A DNA stretch of 64,000 nucleotides from Anaerolineae bacterium (lineage in GTDB: Bacteria > Chloroflexota > Anaerolineae > Promineifilales > Promineifilaceae): positions 18,407 to 82,406 of the forward strand of contig JADLAX010000074.1 in assembly GCA_020848035.1 (NCBI GenBank), given 5' to 3'. The notes beneath the pieces were generated by a model, which saw nothing but the letters and a program-made list of their open reading frames with translations, did no database searches and was not told the DNA's origin. Position 1 is the first letter of the stretch. The number at the start of each line of letters is the position of its first letter. Below are positions 1-9,256 of the stretch, one piece after another. The translations under genes and the position numbers were made by a program.

Positions 1-2
1 TT

Positions 3-1841
3 GACCCAGACCAGGCCGAAGACCTGGTGCTGACGGTGCGGCGGGATTTTGTTATCTTGCGCGATGAGACGGCCTTTGTCCATCCGCTGCTGCCACACCT
101 GGGCTGGGTGCCCCAAGCTGGCCCGCTGCTTGTCTCCAGCCCTCAGCTCCTGGAAATGGCCGATGCCGGGACCGAAACGGCCGTTCACGCCGTCACCGCT
201 CTTAAACCCATTCTTCTGCTGTTACAATCCGATCAGGCTGGGGCAGCGAGCCTGCCCCAACTCGTTCACGCCCTGGACGAAGCGCGGCCTGGTTTAGCCC
301 AGGCCAGCCAATCGTTCGACAGGGTTGCCCACGCCCGGGCCAACATTGAAAATCTGGACCAGTTTCCCCAGCAGATCCAATCTCTGTTTGCCCGGGCCGA
401 TGAATGGCTGCCGATTGGGCAGGACAGCCTGACCGTGGTGCAGATTTTGCCGGACATTTTGGGGGTAGACGGCCGTCGCCACTATTTGCTGCTGGCCCAA
501 AATGAAGATGAAATTCGGGCCACCGGCGGCTTCATTTCAGGCCTGGGCCTGCTCACCGTGGAGGATGGCGATATCCACGAGCTGACCTTCCAGGATGCCA
601 GCACCTTCGATAACGTCAACCTGCGCGAAAACTCCGCATCGTATGGCTTCCCGCCCAAACCGCTGTACGAATTGATGAAGCTGGATTATTTCCTGATGCG
701 CGATGCCAACTATTGGCCCGATTTCCCTTACTCAGCCCAGGCAGCCATTGATCTCTACTTAAAAGTGGCACCAGAGACGCAAATTGATGGCGTGATTGCC
801 ATCGACCAGGAGTTTATGAGCTTATTGGTGGCCGCCACCGGCCCGGTTACCATTCCCCAAACCGGGCAGACCATTACCGCGCAAAACACGGTAGAAAGCT
901 TCCGCAGCGCCTTTAACATCCAGGAAGGGCAAACTGTTGCCGAGTGGATTGGCAACCGCAAAGCCTTTTTAACCACATTTGCCTCGGCTATCCTCACCAA
1001 AGTGCAGTCTGATTTTGGCAGTGTGGACCCGATTGTGTTTACCCAAAACATTCATGCGGCTCTGGCCAGCCGACATTTGCAGCTTTACATGCTCGACGCA
1101 AACGAACAGGCAACTTTGGACGCTTTGAACTGGGACGGCCGTTTGGAAGACCCCGCAGGGCAAGATTTCTTGTTGGTGCTGGACACCAACATGGGTTTCA
1201 ACAAAACCAATATGCATGTGGCTAGAAGCATTACCTACGATGTCGCGCTGGCGGCTGCGGGAACGGCCGTTGCCGACCTCACCATTTCTTACACCCACGC
1301 CACACCCGCCGCGGATGGCCTGCCTTGTGAACAGGGCATTTCCTATGTCAATGCGCCCACCTACGAGGAAATTGCCGACCGCTGCTACTTCAACTTTCTC
1401 CGCGTGTACACACCCCCGGGCACAGCTTTACAAGACGCTACCACGCACTTTATTCCAGGGGATATCCTGGTCAGCACCGTGCCGTGGAACCAGCCTGCCG
1501 AAACAATCAATGAGTTTGCCAATTTCACAACCTTCACCAATTTTATGATGGTGCCGCGCGGCGACAGCCTGACCACGTCATTTACCTATGAACTGCCAAC
1601 CCGTGTGGTTCGGGCCGAAAACGGCCGTAACATCTACCAGCTCTGGCTTCGGCAACAAGCAGGCACTGTGGGCGATCCGGTGTCGGCGAGCGTGACTTTG
1701 CCACCTGGCGCGGCCCTTGTTAAAACCAGCGCCAGTCAGGAAGCCCAGATCAATCAATCGGGCAGCACGGTCAATTTTCAGCTTGATTTGCACGAGGACA
1801 CGCTGTTAACCGTTATTTTTGAAGACACAGCCGATGAATAG
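3..1841 (+). CDS. DUF4012-like protein, 5' end outside window
   Basis: The reading frame is open from base 3, so the gene starts upstream of the window; 612 residues are visible. The conserved part near base 450-620 reads LGVDGRRHYLLLAQNEDE followed by IRATGGFISGLGLLTVEDG, which is the hallmark block of the DUF4012 family, common in Chloroflexota and Actinobacteria, usually membrane-anchored and found near polysaccharide genes. Any N-terminal membrane segment would lie outside the window. No catalytic residues are known for the family, so I give no function. Its stop codon overlaps the start of the next gene (ATGAATAG at 1834-1841), which suggests translational coupling. Family assignment is fairly secure; role is unknown. 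Confidence 0.75.
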   Translation, partial: DPDQAEDLVLTVRRDFVILRDETAFVHPLLPHLGWVPQAGPLLVSSPQLLEMADAGTETAVHAVTALKPILLLLQSDQAGAASLPQLVHALDEARPGLAQASQSFDRVAHARANIENLDQFPQQIQSLFARADEWLPIGQDSLTVVQILPDILGVDGRRHYLLLAQNEDEIRATGGFISGLGLLTVEDGDIHELTFQDASTFDNVNLRENSASYGFPPKPLYELMKLDYFLMRDANYWPDFPYSAQAAIDLYLKVAPETQIDGVIAIDQEFMSLLVAATGPVTIPQTGQTITAQNTVESFRSAFNIQEGQTVAEWIGNRKAFLTTFASAILTKVQSDFGSVDPIVFTQNIHAALASRHLQLYMLDANEQATLDALNWDGRLEDPAGQDFLLVLDTNMGFNKTNMHVARSITYDVALAAAGTAVADLTISYTHATPAADGLPCEQGISYVNAPTYEEIADRCYFNFLRVYTPPGTALQDATTHFIPGDILVSTVPWNQPAETINEFANFTTFTNFMMVPRGDSLTTSFTYELPTRVVRAENGRNIYQLWLRQQAGTVGDPVSASVTLPPGAALVKTSASQEAQINQSGSTVNFQLDLHEDTLLTVIFEDTADE

Positions 1842-2718
1842 AAACTTGTTGTTCACCCTTGTTTTTTTGGCCACAACGGCCGTTTTTTATCTGGAAGGTG
1901 CCCACGTACCGGCAGTTCTAAGCATGGGGGCGCACCAAACCATCCCCACCCGCACCCCAACGCCGTCGCCGCCGACGGCAACCCAGCCCAGCGGCGGGGG
2001 TGGAACCAACCCCACAGCCACCCACACACCCGCTGCGGCGGTCGCTTCCCCCACTTCCACCCTGCTGCCGGTGAACATTGCCCCTACTCCGGTGGGTGGT
2101 TTTTTGCCAACGGCCGTTCCCTGCGGCAGCAGCCCCACCATCCAAACGCTCGGGGCGACCAACGTGCGCAGCGGGCCAGGGCTGCAATATGACGTCATTG
2201 GCGAGTTGGTTTACCTGGAAGTGCGCTACATCGTCGGGCGGGCGGAAACGGCCGAATGGTGGCTCATCCAGTTCAATAACGGCCAGTTGGGCTGGGTGTC
2301 CAACGACATTGTGCTGGTGCAGGGATACACGCCCATTGTGCCAATTGTGGAAGCGCCGCCGCTGAACGGCAGCACGCCCACACCGGCCGCCCTGTGGAAC
2401 CCCACGCCGTTCCCGTCTTGCACCGTTACCCCGGTGCCTAGCAACACACCAACGGCCGCTGCTGAAACCGCCCAGGTGGTGGCCGAGCCAACCGCAACAC
2501 CCACCTCGCCGCCCACCGAAATTCCGCCGACCGAAGTGCTGCCCACCGCTACACCAATTAGCCAGCCAACGGCCGTTGCCGTAAATCCTACAGCCCCAAC
2601 AGTCACGGCCGTTCCCACCGCAGCCCCAGAGCAAGGTGGTGGCAGCAGCGTGATCTTCATCGGTCTGGCCGCCGTGGTGGCCGTTGGTCTGGGAGTCTTC
2701 TTCTTGCGCCGACGTTAA
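1834..2718 (+). CDS. membrane-anchored SH3b surface protein with Thr/Pro-rich linkers
   Basis: 294 residues from ATG 1834, chosen because it overlaps the preceding stop and gives a good signal sequence (MNRNLLFTLVFLATTAVFY). A Thr/Pro-rich linker follows, then a bacterial SH3 (SH3b) domain at about residues 88-165, recognisable from VRSGPGLQYDVIGEL and the WWLIQF...GWV blocks. A second Thr/Pro/Ala-rich linker leads to a C-terminal hydrophobic segment (VIFIGLAAVVAVGLGVFFL) ending in RRR, a stop-transfer or tail anchor. No LPXTG motif is present. SH3b domains usually bind cell-wall peptides or glycans, so an envelope role is likely. The low-complexity linkers hold several ACGGCCGT copies. Confidence 0.75.
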   Translation: MNRNLLFTLVFLATTAVFYLEGAHVPAVLSMGAHQTIPTRTPTPSPPTATQPSGGGGTNPTATHTPAAAVASPTSTLLPVNIAPTPVGGFLPTAVPCGSSPTIQTLGATNVRSGPGLQYDVIGELVYLEVRYIVGRAETAEWWLIQFNNGQLGWVSNDIVLVQGYTPIVPIVEAPPLNGSTPTPAALWNPTPFPSCTVTPVPSNTPTAAAETAQVVAEPTATPTSPPTEIPPTEVLPTATPISQPTAVAVNPTAPTVTAVPTAAPEQGGGSSVIFIGLAAVVAVGLGVFFLRRR

Positions 2719-2734
2719 CCAGGCCGCACAACCT

Positions 2735-4141
2735 ATGCCGCTGAAGCCAGCCCTCAAGCAATTTTTTGCCTTCACGGTTTTTATTGTCCTGGCTTCACTC
2801 GACAATGCGGCGGCGGGCGTATTGCCGCCGCTGTATGCCATCATCGCCCGTGATTTACAGGCCAGTGATGCGGCCTTGGGGTCGGTAACGGCCGTTTACA
2901 TCCTCATCGTGGCCGTGGCCGCCGTCTTTTGGGGCTACCGGGGCGACCAGAAAAGCCGCAAACCACTGCTGTTTTGGGGCACCCTGGTCTGGGTCAGCGC
3001 CATGCTGCTCACCACCCTGGCCCAAACATTTCCCCTCTTTTTGCTGTTCCAAATGGTAACGGCCGTTGGCGTGGGCGGCATCAGCTCGTTGGGCTTTAGC
3101 GTGATTAGCGATCTTGTTCCAGCCCACCGTCGTGGCCTGGCCCTCAGCCTGTGGAGCGTCTCACAAGGCATTGGCGCTTCGCTGGGGGCGCTGCTGGCCG
3201 GTACCGTAGGCGCGTTCGACTGGCGCTATCCCTTCTGGATTATTGCCGGGGTTGGCCTGCTGTTTGCCATCCTTTTCCTCTTCACCAGCGAACCCCGGCG
3301 CGGCCAGGCGGAACCGCAGCTCCAACCCGTTTTTGCCCAGGGCAAAACGTACGATTACCGCATCAGCCGGGCCGACATTGCCCTCATCCTGCGGCAAAAC
3401 AGCAACCGCTGGCTGCTGTGGCAGAGCTTCTTCTACTCGCTGGCCTTTGGCTCCACCGTCTGGATTCCGCGCTGGGCGGTGGCCCGGGTGCAGGCCGAAG
3501 GGTACACGCTGGAAACGGCCACCATCGTGGGCAACCTGATCATTGCTGTGCTGAGCCTGGGGGGATTTACGGCCGTTCTCTCCGGCCATTTGGGCGACCG
3601 CTGGCAGCAAATCGGGCGCGGCCGGGCCAGGCTGGCTGCGCTGGGTCTGCTGGTTGCGGCGCCCCTGTACGTCTGGCTCTACTTCATTCCTTTTCGCAAC
3701 CTGGCCTTGCCGGAGGGGGGCAGCTTCGTGGCGCTGGCTACGGCCGTTCTGCTCGCCTTTGTCAGCAACGGGTGGGTGATTCTGGCGTTTGTGGTGGCCT
3801 TTACGGCCGTTACCTTCCAATCGGCCGATCCGCCCAACTGGGCCGCCATGATCACCGACGTGAACCTGCCCGAACATCGCGGCACCATCATCGGCATCAG
3901 CCGCCTCTTTCGCGCCGTGGGCAATGCCATCAGCGTCTGGCTGGCCGGTTGGCTGTTTGCCAGCCTCACCAGCCGCCTGCCCGAGCCAGAAAATTACGCC
4001 GTCGGGCTGGCCCTCTTCCAGATTCTTGTCCTCCCGGCGCTGCTCTGTTACCTGGTTTTACAAAAATACATTGCCCACGACAGGGCGCAGGTTGCACAGC
4101 AGCTCACCGCCCGCGCCCAGGAGCAAAATCCCGCCGGGTAA
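2735..4141 (+). CDS. MFS transporter
   Basis: 468 residues from ATG 2735, 16 bases after the SH3 gene. Upstream in-frame codons would overlap that gene and add a polar leader (MVWESSSCADVNQAAQ) before the first membrane segment, so I reject them. The protein has about 12 hydrophobic segments. The typical MFS loop 2-3 is seen as GYRGDQKSRKPLL, and the region GVGGISSLGFSVISDLVPAHRRG matches the segment-4/loop pattern of the spinster-like and sugar-phosphate branches. Substrate cannot be told from sequence. It could export or import a small organic solute; its place between surface genes and the one-carbon cluster is suggestive but not decisive. Confidence 0.85.
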   Translation: MPLKPALKQFFAFTVFIVLASLDNAAAGVLPPLYAIIARDLQASDAALGSVTAVYILIVAVAAVFWGYRGDQKSRKPLLFWGTLVWVSAMLLTTLAQTFPLFLLFQMVTAVGVGGISSLGFSVISDLVPAHRRGLALSLWSVSQGIGASLGALLAGTVGAFDWRYPFWIIAGVGLLFAILFLFTSEPRRGQAEPQLQPVFAQGKTYDYRISRADIALILRQNSNRWLLWQSFFYSLAFGSTVWIPRWAVARVQAEGYTLETATIVGNLIIAVLSLGGFTAVLSGHLGDRWQQIGRGRARLAALGLLVAAPLYVWLYFIPFRNLALPEGGSFVALATAVLLAFVSNGWVILAFVVAFTAVTFQSADPPNWAAMITDVNLPEHRGTIIGISRLFRAVGNAISVWLAGWLFASLTSRLPEPENYAVGLALFQILVLPALLCYLVLQKYIAHDRAQVAQQLTARAQEQNPAG

Positions 4142-4200
4142 ATCCCCGACAGCCAGGATTGGCGCACCACCAAACGTGTGTTAAGATTCCGCCACGCCTA

Positions 4201-4219
4201 GATATATCACTGATATATC
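4201..4219. promoter_or_regulatory. candidate operator, two GATATATC palindromes
   Basis: Two copies of the palindrome GATATATC lie at 4201-4208 and 4212-4219, starts 11 bp apart, about one helical turn. The second extends to TGATATATCA. They sit 45-63 bp upstream of the GntR-type regulator start. FCD-type GntR proteins commonly bind short AT-centred palindromes and regulate themselves, so this is a good autoregulation candidate. Binding is inferred only. Confidence 0.4.
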
Positions 4220-4263
4220 AAATCACGACTCTACATACGCATTCGCATTTTGAGGGCAGTAAA

Positions 4264-4959
4264 ATGGGTGCATCCGGCCATCCCCCACGATCACTCAGCG
4301 AGCAGGCTTACGAGGCGCTGCGCCAGCGCATTGTGACGCTGGTTTTAGCGCCCAACGCCGTGGTGGATGAAGCGCAGCTCCAACGAGAACTCGGCCTGGG
4401 CCGCACGCCCATTCGCGAGGCGCTGAAGCGGCTGGAGCTGGAGCGGCTCATCACCATCATTCCCCGGCGCGGCATTTTTGTTACCCCCATCAACCTCACC
4501 GACTTGCAGCGCCTGTACGAAGTACGGGTCAATTTAGAAGGCCTGGCCGCAGAACTGGCGGCGCAGCGCGGCACGGCCGTTCACTGGCAAGAAATGGCCC
4601 TCATTCTCGATCAGGCAGCCGGGCTGGACACCTTCTCCGCCGCACAGCTCATTGCCATCGACGAAGGCTGCCACCGCATCATCTACCAGGCCGCCGACAA
4701 CCAATTTTTGCAGCAGACGCTGACCGCGCTCTTCCCGCTCAGCCTGCGCCTGTGGCACGTTGCCCTGGCCAGGCTGGGCGACAAAAAAGATTCAATCATC
4801 GAGTACCAACATATTGTCGAACACCAGGTCATTCTGGCGGCGCTGCAAGCGGGTGATGCCCCCGCCGCCGCCGACCTGATGCGCCGCCACGTCGCCGCGT
4901 ACCAGCAGTACATCGAAAACATTATTCTTGGCAAATCGGCCCAGCTGCAAGCGGCCTGA
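4264..4959 (+). CDS. GntR family (FadR/FCD subfamily) transcriptional regulator
   Basis: 231 residues from ATG 4264, preceded by GAGG at 4251-4254. The N-terminal winged helix covers about residues 10-75, with SLSEQAYEALRQRIVTLVLA and the recognition-helix block LGLGRTPIREALKRLELE, then the wing IPRRGIFVTP. The C-terminal all-helical FCD effector domain follows (LYEVRVNLEGLAAELAA through HHVAA-type repeats), with metal-ligand type residues such as the D and H in DEGCHRIIYQ and the late EHQVILAAL. It opens the one-carbon cluster on the same strand and probably senses a pathway compound. Two GATATATC palindromes lie just upstream. Family is secure; the regulon is inferred from position. Confidence 0.9.
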   Translation: MGASGHPPRSLSEQAYEALRQRIVTLVLAPNAVVDEAQLQRELGLGRTPIREALKRLELERLITIIPRRGIFVTPINLTDLQRLYEVRVNLEGLAAELAAQRGTAVHWQEMALILDQAAGLDTFSAAQLIAIDEGCHRIIYQAADNQFLQQTLTALFPLSLRLWHVALARLGDKKDSIIEYQHIVEHQVILAALQAGDAPAAADLMRRHVAAYQQYIENIILGKSAQLQAA

Positions 4960-5029
4960 TTATCTCGCAGATTTACCAGGTTTTAATCCGCGTTAATCCG
5001 CGGCCTATTTTCTTAGGAGGTACCCGTCT

Positions 5030-6562
5030 ATGAGCAAGGATAGACGCCAGCGCCGTGTGGGTCGCCGCGACCGACACCATGCTGATCCGGAGGCAACGGC
5101 CGTTGCCCAAATCGCCCAACCCGTCAACAACCTGCCCGTCTACGAACTGGTCAACGAAGAGGGGCTGAACAAAATCCACCACGCCTCCCTGGAAATCCTT
5201 TCCGATGTGGGCATCGACTTTTACGACGACGAAGCGCAGGCCATCCTCAAGCAGCACGGCGTCCGAATGGCAGGCGACACCGCCTTCTTCGACCGGGAAA
5301 TGATTGCCGAGTACGTCGCCAAAGCGCCGCGCCACTTCACCCAGCTGGCCCGTAACCCGGAGCGAAATGTGGTCATCGGCGGCAATCACGTCTGTTTTGC
5401 CCCGGTGTACGGCCCGCCGTTTGTGGTTGACCTGGATCGCGGCCGGCGCGAGGCAACGCTGGCCGACTTCCGCAACTTCGTCCAGCTCACCTACCAGAGC
5501 CCCTACCTGCACCACTCCGGCGGCACCATCGTCGAACCCACCGACGAGCCCACCCACACCCGCCACCTGGACATGGTTTACAGCCACGTCAAATACAGCG
5601 ACAAGCCATTTATGGGCTCGGTCACCTCCGCCGCCAACGCCGCCGACAGCGTCAGGATGGCCGAAATTGTGTTTGGCGCGGACGAAATCCGACAGCAGCC
5701 CGCCCTGCTGTCGCTCATCAACATCAGCAGCCCGCGCCGCCTGGACGACCGCATGTTGGGCGCGCTGAAGGTGTACGCCAAGGCCAACCAGGCGCTCATC
5801 ATCACCCCGTTTTTGTTTTCTGGGGCGATGGCCCCCGTGGGCGTGGCCGGAACGCTGGTGCAGCTTAACGCCGAAGCGCTGGCGGGCATTGTGTTTACCC
5901 AGATGGTCAATCCCGGCACGCCGGTGGTGTACGGCGCATTCCAGACCAACATCGATCTGCAAAGCGGTGCGCCCGTTTTTGGCTCGCCAGAAAGCCAGAT
6001 TGCCCTGTACGTGGCGGCCCAACTGGCCCGCCTACACGGCCTGCCCTTCCGCAGCGGCGGCATGTTTGCCAGCAGCAAAATCGCCGATGCCCAGGCGGCT
6101 TACGAATCGTTGATGGTGATGCTGCCCACGGTGCTCGCCCGGGTGAACTTTGTGCTGCACGCGGCGGGCTGGCTGGAAGGTGGTCTGGCTGCTGGCTATG
6201 AGAAATTTGTGCTGGACATCGAGCTGCTGGGCATGTTCCACAAATATTTGCAGGGGCTGGATTTGTCGGAAAATGGACTGGCGCTGGAGTCGCTGCGTAC
6301 GGTGCCTACCGATGGTCACCACCTGGGCACGCCGCACACCATGCAGAACTTCCGTCACGCCTTTCATCGCTCCACCCTGTTTGATTACAACTCGTTTGAG
6401 CAGTGGCGGGATGAAGGGGGCTTGACGGCGACGCAGAAGGCAAACGGCCGTTACAAAACCCTCCTCCGCCAATACGAAGCCCCCCACCTCGACCCGGCCA
6501 TTGACGAAGCACTCCAGGCATTTATGGCGCAACGGAAAGGTGAAATTAAACCGGAATATTGA
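5030..6562 (+). CDS. trimethylamine methyltransferase (MttB) family protein, non-pyrrolysine type
   Basis: 510 residues; ATG 5030 follows a strong AGGAGG at 5015-5020. The whole length matches the MttB superfamily TIM barrel: VNEEGLNKIHHASLEILSDV near the start, HHSGGTIVEPTDEPTHTRHL, and the late GLPFRSGGMFASSKIADAQ block. No in-frame amber codon occurs, so this is the Pyl-independent branch, whose characterised members (MtgB, MtpB, MtcB) move a methyl group from glycine betaine, proline betaine or carnitine to a corrinoid protein. With the corrinoid protein at 13752 and the dehydrogenase next door, glycine betaine is the best guess. Residues 3-19 are very Arg-rich (DRRQRRVGRRDRHH), as in other cluster members. 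Confidence 0.88.
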   Translation: MSKDRRQRRVGRRDRHHADPEATAVAQIAQPVNNLPVYELVNEEGLNKIHHASLEILSDVGIDFYDDEAQAILKQHGVRMAGDTAFFDREMIAEYVAKAPRHFTQLARNPERNVVIGGNHVCFAPVYGPPFVVDLDRGRREATLADFRNFVQLTYQSPYLHHSGGTIVEPTDEPTHTRHLDMVYSHVKYSDKPFMGSVTSAANAADSVRMAEIVFGADEIRQQPALLSLINISSPRRLDDRMLGALKVYAKANQALIITPFLFSGAMAPVGVAGTLVQLNAEALAGIVFTQMVNPGTPVVYGAFQTNIDLQSGAPVFGSPESQIALYVAAQLARLHGLPFRSGGMFASSKIADAQAAYESLMVMLPTVLARVNFVLHAAGWLEGGLAAGYEKFVLDIELLGMFHKYLQGLDLSENGLALESLRTVPTDGHHLGTPHTMQNFRHAFHRSTLFDYNSFEQWRDEGGLTATQKANGRYKTLLRQYEAPHLDPAIDEALQAFMAQRKGEIKPEY

Positions 6563-6651
6563 GAGCAATAATTGGATAATTGGGTCAATTACCCAGTTTA
6601 ATCCGCGTTTTTCCGCGTTAATCCGCGGCCAATTTTCAAGGAGTTTTGAAC

Positions 6652-9168
6652 ATGAGTGATTTACCCAAAAAAGCAAAAATCGTCGTCATCGGCGCGGGCA
6701 TTGTGGGCAACAGCCTGGTGTATCACCTGGCCCGGCACGGCTGGAAAAACATCGTGCTGCTAGACAAAGGGCCGCTGCCCAACCCCGGCGGCTCCACCGG
6801 CCACGCCTCCAACTTCATCTTCCCGGTCGACCACTCCAAAGAAATGACGATGATCACCCTGGACAGCGTACGCCAGTACAAGGAGCTCGGCGTTTTCACG
6901 CAGAGCGGCGGCATTGAAGTGGCTCGCACCGACGAGCGCCTGGAAGAGCTGCGGCGGCGCATGGCCTCGGCCAGGGCGTGGGGCGTGGAATCAAAGCTGC
7001 TCACGCCCGATGAGGTGCAGGAATTGGTGCCCTATCTCGATAAAAGCGTCATCAAGGGCGGTTTTTACACCCCCAGCGTCGGCGTGGTGGATTCACTGCG
7101 AGCCGGGACGTTGATGCGCGAGTATGCCATCGAGCAGGGGGTGCTTAAAGTGTTCCCCAATACGGAAATTGAAGATCTGGTGGTGAAAAAGGGCAAAATT
7201 CGCGCCGTCAAAACCAACCGGGGCAAAATTAAGGCGAAGTACGTCATGATTGCCTGCGGCTGTTGGAGCCCGCGCATTGCCGCGATGGCCGGAGCCACCA
7301 TCCCGCTGACCCCCGCCGTGCACCAAATGATCAGCGTGGGGCCGCTGGCGCTGTTCGAGAAAACCACCCGCGAAATTGAGTACCCCATCGTGCGCGACAT
7401 GGACACCTTTTGCTACGAGCGGCAAAATGGCAACGACATGGAGGTTGGTTCCTACGCCCACCGCCCCATTTTGATGAACGCCAACGACATCCCCTCGATT
7501 GAGGAATCGGCCCTGTCGCCCACCGAACTGCCCTTCACCGAGGACGATTTTGAGCCGCAGCTGGAGCAGGCGCTGGAGCTGATGCCGGAGATTTTGGGCG
7601 ACGAAAAAGCAGGCATTCGCCACGCCATCAACGGCCTGCTGTCGCTGACGCCAGACGGCAGCCCGATCATCGGCGAGACGGTGGAGGTAAAAAATTTGTG
7701 GTCGGTAGCGGCCATCTGGATTAAAGAAGCGCCGGGGTTTGCCAAAGCGGCCGTTGAGCTGTTCACCCACGGCGCGTCCGAAATTGATATTCACGCCTGC
7801 GACATTGCCCGGTTTTATGAGTACGGCCGTACCACCCACCACGTCACCGCCCGCACCGCCGAAGCGTACAACAAGACGTATGGCATCGTGCATCCGCGCG
7901 AGCAGTACGCCTCCAACCGCAACGTGCGCACCAGCCCGTTTTACATCCGCGAAAAAGAGCTGGATGCCGAATTTTTCGAGACGGCGGGATGGGAACGGCC
8001 GCAGTGGTACAACAGCAACGTCAAACTGCTGGATGAATACAAGGAGCAGGTGCAGGAACGGCCGCATGAGTGGGATGCCCGCTGGTGGTCGCCCATCATC
8101 AACGCCGAGCACCTGGCCATGCGCGACCGCGTCGGCATGGTCGATCTGACCGCCTTTGCCCAATTTGACGTGCAAGGTCCCGGAGTCGTCAACTACATCG
8201 AAAAGATGGCCGTCAACCAGATGGACGTGCCCGTCGGGCGCGGCGTCTACACGCCGATTCTCAATCCCCACGGCGGCTTCAAGTCTGACCTCACCATTTT
8301 GCGCCTGGCGAAGGACAAATACCGCATCATCACCGGCGGCAGCGACGGCGGGCGCGACAAAAAGTGGTTCATGGACCATCTGCCTAAAGATGGCTCCGTC
8401 ACCTTCACCGACCTCACCTCGGCCATCTGCACCGTGGGGCTGTGGGGACCAAAGGCCCGCGACGTGCTGCAAGCCGCCACCGACGACGACGTCGCCAACG
8501 CGGCATTCCCTTACGGCACGGTGAAAAACCTCATCATCAACGGCGTGCCGGCCCTGGCTTTCCGCATCTCCTACGTGGGCGAGCTGGGCTGGGAGATCAG
8601 CACCCACATGGAGCACGGCCTCAAGCTGTGGGACACGCTCTGGGAAGCGGGGCAAAAATATGGCATTGTGCCCGTCGGCATTGGAGTTTATGGCACCACC
8701 GGCCGCCTGGAAAAAGGGTACCGCCTGATGGGCCACGAGCTGGAAAGCGAATACACGCCGGTCGAGGCTGGTTTAGACCGGCGGCTGGTGAAAAAGGCTG
8801 ATTTCATCGGCAAGGAAGCGTATCTCAAAGCGCGCGAGGCAGGGCCAGCGGCGATTTTGTGCACGCTCACGGTGGATGATCACACCTCGGCCAGCGGCAT
8901 GAAGCGGTATATGAACGGCCGTGAACCCATCGTCACCCCGGACGGCCAGCGCATTGTGGATGGCAAGGGACGGCCGTCTTACGTCACCAGCGCCGGGGCA
9001 GGGCCATCGGTCGGCAAGCACATCCTGCTGGCCTACCTGCCCCCCGAACTGGCCCAGGCTGGCACCCAACTGGCCGTCGAATACATGACCGAGCTGTACC
9101 CGGTCACCGTCGCCGTGGTTGGCAGCCGGCCGCTGTTTGACCCAGAGAATGAAAGGATGAAAGCATAG
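6652..9168 (+). CDS. FAD-dependent oxidoreductase/GcvT fusion, dimethylglycine or sarcosine dehydrogenase type
   Basis: 838 residues from ATG 6652, with AAGGAG at 6638-6643. The N-terminal DAO-type flavin domain has the dinucleotide fold VVIGAGIVG (G14, G16, G19). H51 in GGSTGHASNF lines up with the histidine that carries covalent FAD in dimethylglycine and sarcosine dehydrogenases, although the usual Trp before it is Gly here. From about residue 410 the protein continues as a FAO_M linker and GcvT aminomethyltransferase domain (RDRVGMVDLTAFAQFDVQGP, NPHGGFKSDLTILRL, then YVGELGWEI and YRLMGHELESEYTPVEAGLD), which binds tetrahydrofolate. Expected reaction: N-demethylation of dimethylglycine or sarcosine to give methylene-THF, with electrons going to ETF. 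EtfB and EtfA follow directly. Confidence 0.88.
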   Translation: MSDLPKKAKIVVIGAGIVGNSLVYHLARHGWKNIVLLDKGPLPNPGGSTGHASNFIFPVDHSKEMTMITLDSVRQYKELGVFTQSGGIEVARTDERLEELRRRMASARAWGVESKLLTPDEVQELVPYLDKSVIKGGFYTPSVGVVDSLRAGTLMREYAIEQGVLKVFPNTEIEDLVVKKGKIRAVKTNRGKIKAKYVMIACGCWSPRIAAMAGATIPLTPAVHQMISVGPLALFEKTTREIEYPIVRDMDTFCYERQNGNDMEVGSYAHRPILMNANDIPSIEESALSPTELPFTEDDFEPQLEQALELMPEILGDEKAGIRHAINGLLSLTPDGSPIIGETVEVKNLWSVAAIWIKEAPGFAKAAVELFTHGASEIDIHACDIARFYEYGRTTHHVTARTAEAYNKTYGIVHPREQYASNRNVRTSPFYIREKELDAEFFETAGWERPQWYNSNVKLLDEYKEQVQERPHEWDARWWSPIINAEHLAMRDRVGMVDLTAFAQFDVQGPGVVNYIEKMAVNQMDVPVGRGVYTPILNPHGGFKSDLTILRLAKDKYRIITGGSDGGRDKKWFMDHLPKDGSVTFTDLTSAICTVGLWGPKARDVLQAATDDDVANAAFPYGTVKNLIINGVPALAFRISYVGELGWEISTHMEHGLKLWDTLWEAGQKYGIVPVGIGVYGTTGRLEKGYRLMGHELESEYTPVEAGLDRRLVKKADFIGKEAYLKAREAGPAAILCTLTVDDHTSASGMKRYMNGREPIVTPDGQRIVDGKGRPSYVTSAGAGPSVGKHILLAYLPPELAQAGTQLAVEYMTELYPVTVAVVGSRPLFDPENERMKA

Positions 9169-9171
9169 GGA

Positions 9172-9244
9172 AATTGGAGATTGGAGACTAGAGATTGCTT
9201 TTAATCTCCAATCTCGTGCAAAGCACAAAATCTCCAATCTCCAA
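9172..9244. repeat. family A palindromic repeat (GGAGATT/AATCTCC)
   Basis: This gap consists of tandem ATTGGAGATT units facing AATCTCCAATCTC units and can fold into a long hairpin. It starts right after the stop of the FAD/GcvT gene and ends just before the EtfB ribosome-binding site. The same family recurs at 16176, 39820, 43313, 57473, 59901 and 62080. Confidence 0.85.
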
Positions 9245-9256
9245 ATCAGGTGAAAC

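Noticed and set aside
1918..2844. 308-codon minus-strand frame over the SH3 gene
   Set aside because: Shadow of the Thr/Pro-rich repeats, rich in Gly, Arg and Trp, with no domain.
3151..4263. Upstream extension of the GntR regulator frame across the MFS gene
   Set aside because: The extension is out of frame with the MFS protein and is Arg/Pro-rich shadow sequence; ATG 4264 gives the normal regulator start.
5030..6562. Pyrrolysine-containing MttB
   Set aside because: No in-frame TAG occurs before the terminal stop, so the protein belongs to the Pyl-free branch.
7093..8736. Long open frame of 547 codons on the minus strand inside the FAD/GcvT gene
   Set aside because: It is antisense to a gene with clear family motifs; its translation is low-complexity and matches no family. 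High third-position GC commonly opens such frames.
9172..9244. Tandem GGAGATT units as a possible CRISPR array
   Set aside because: Units are contiguous without unique spacers, and the second half is the mirror of the first. No cas genes are present.
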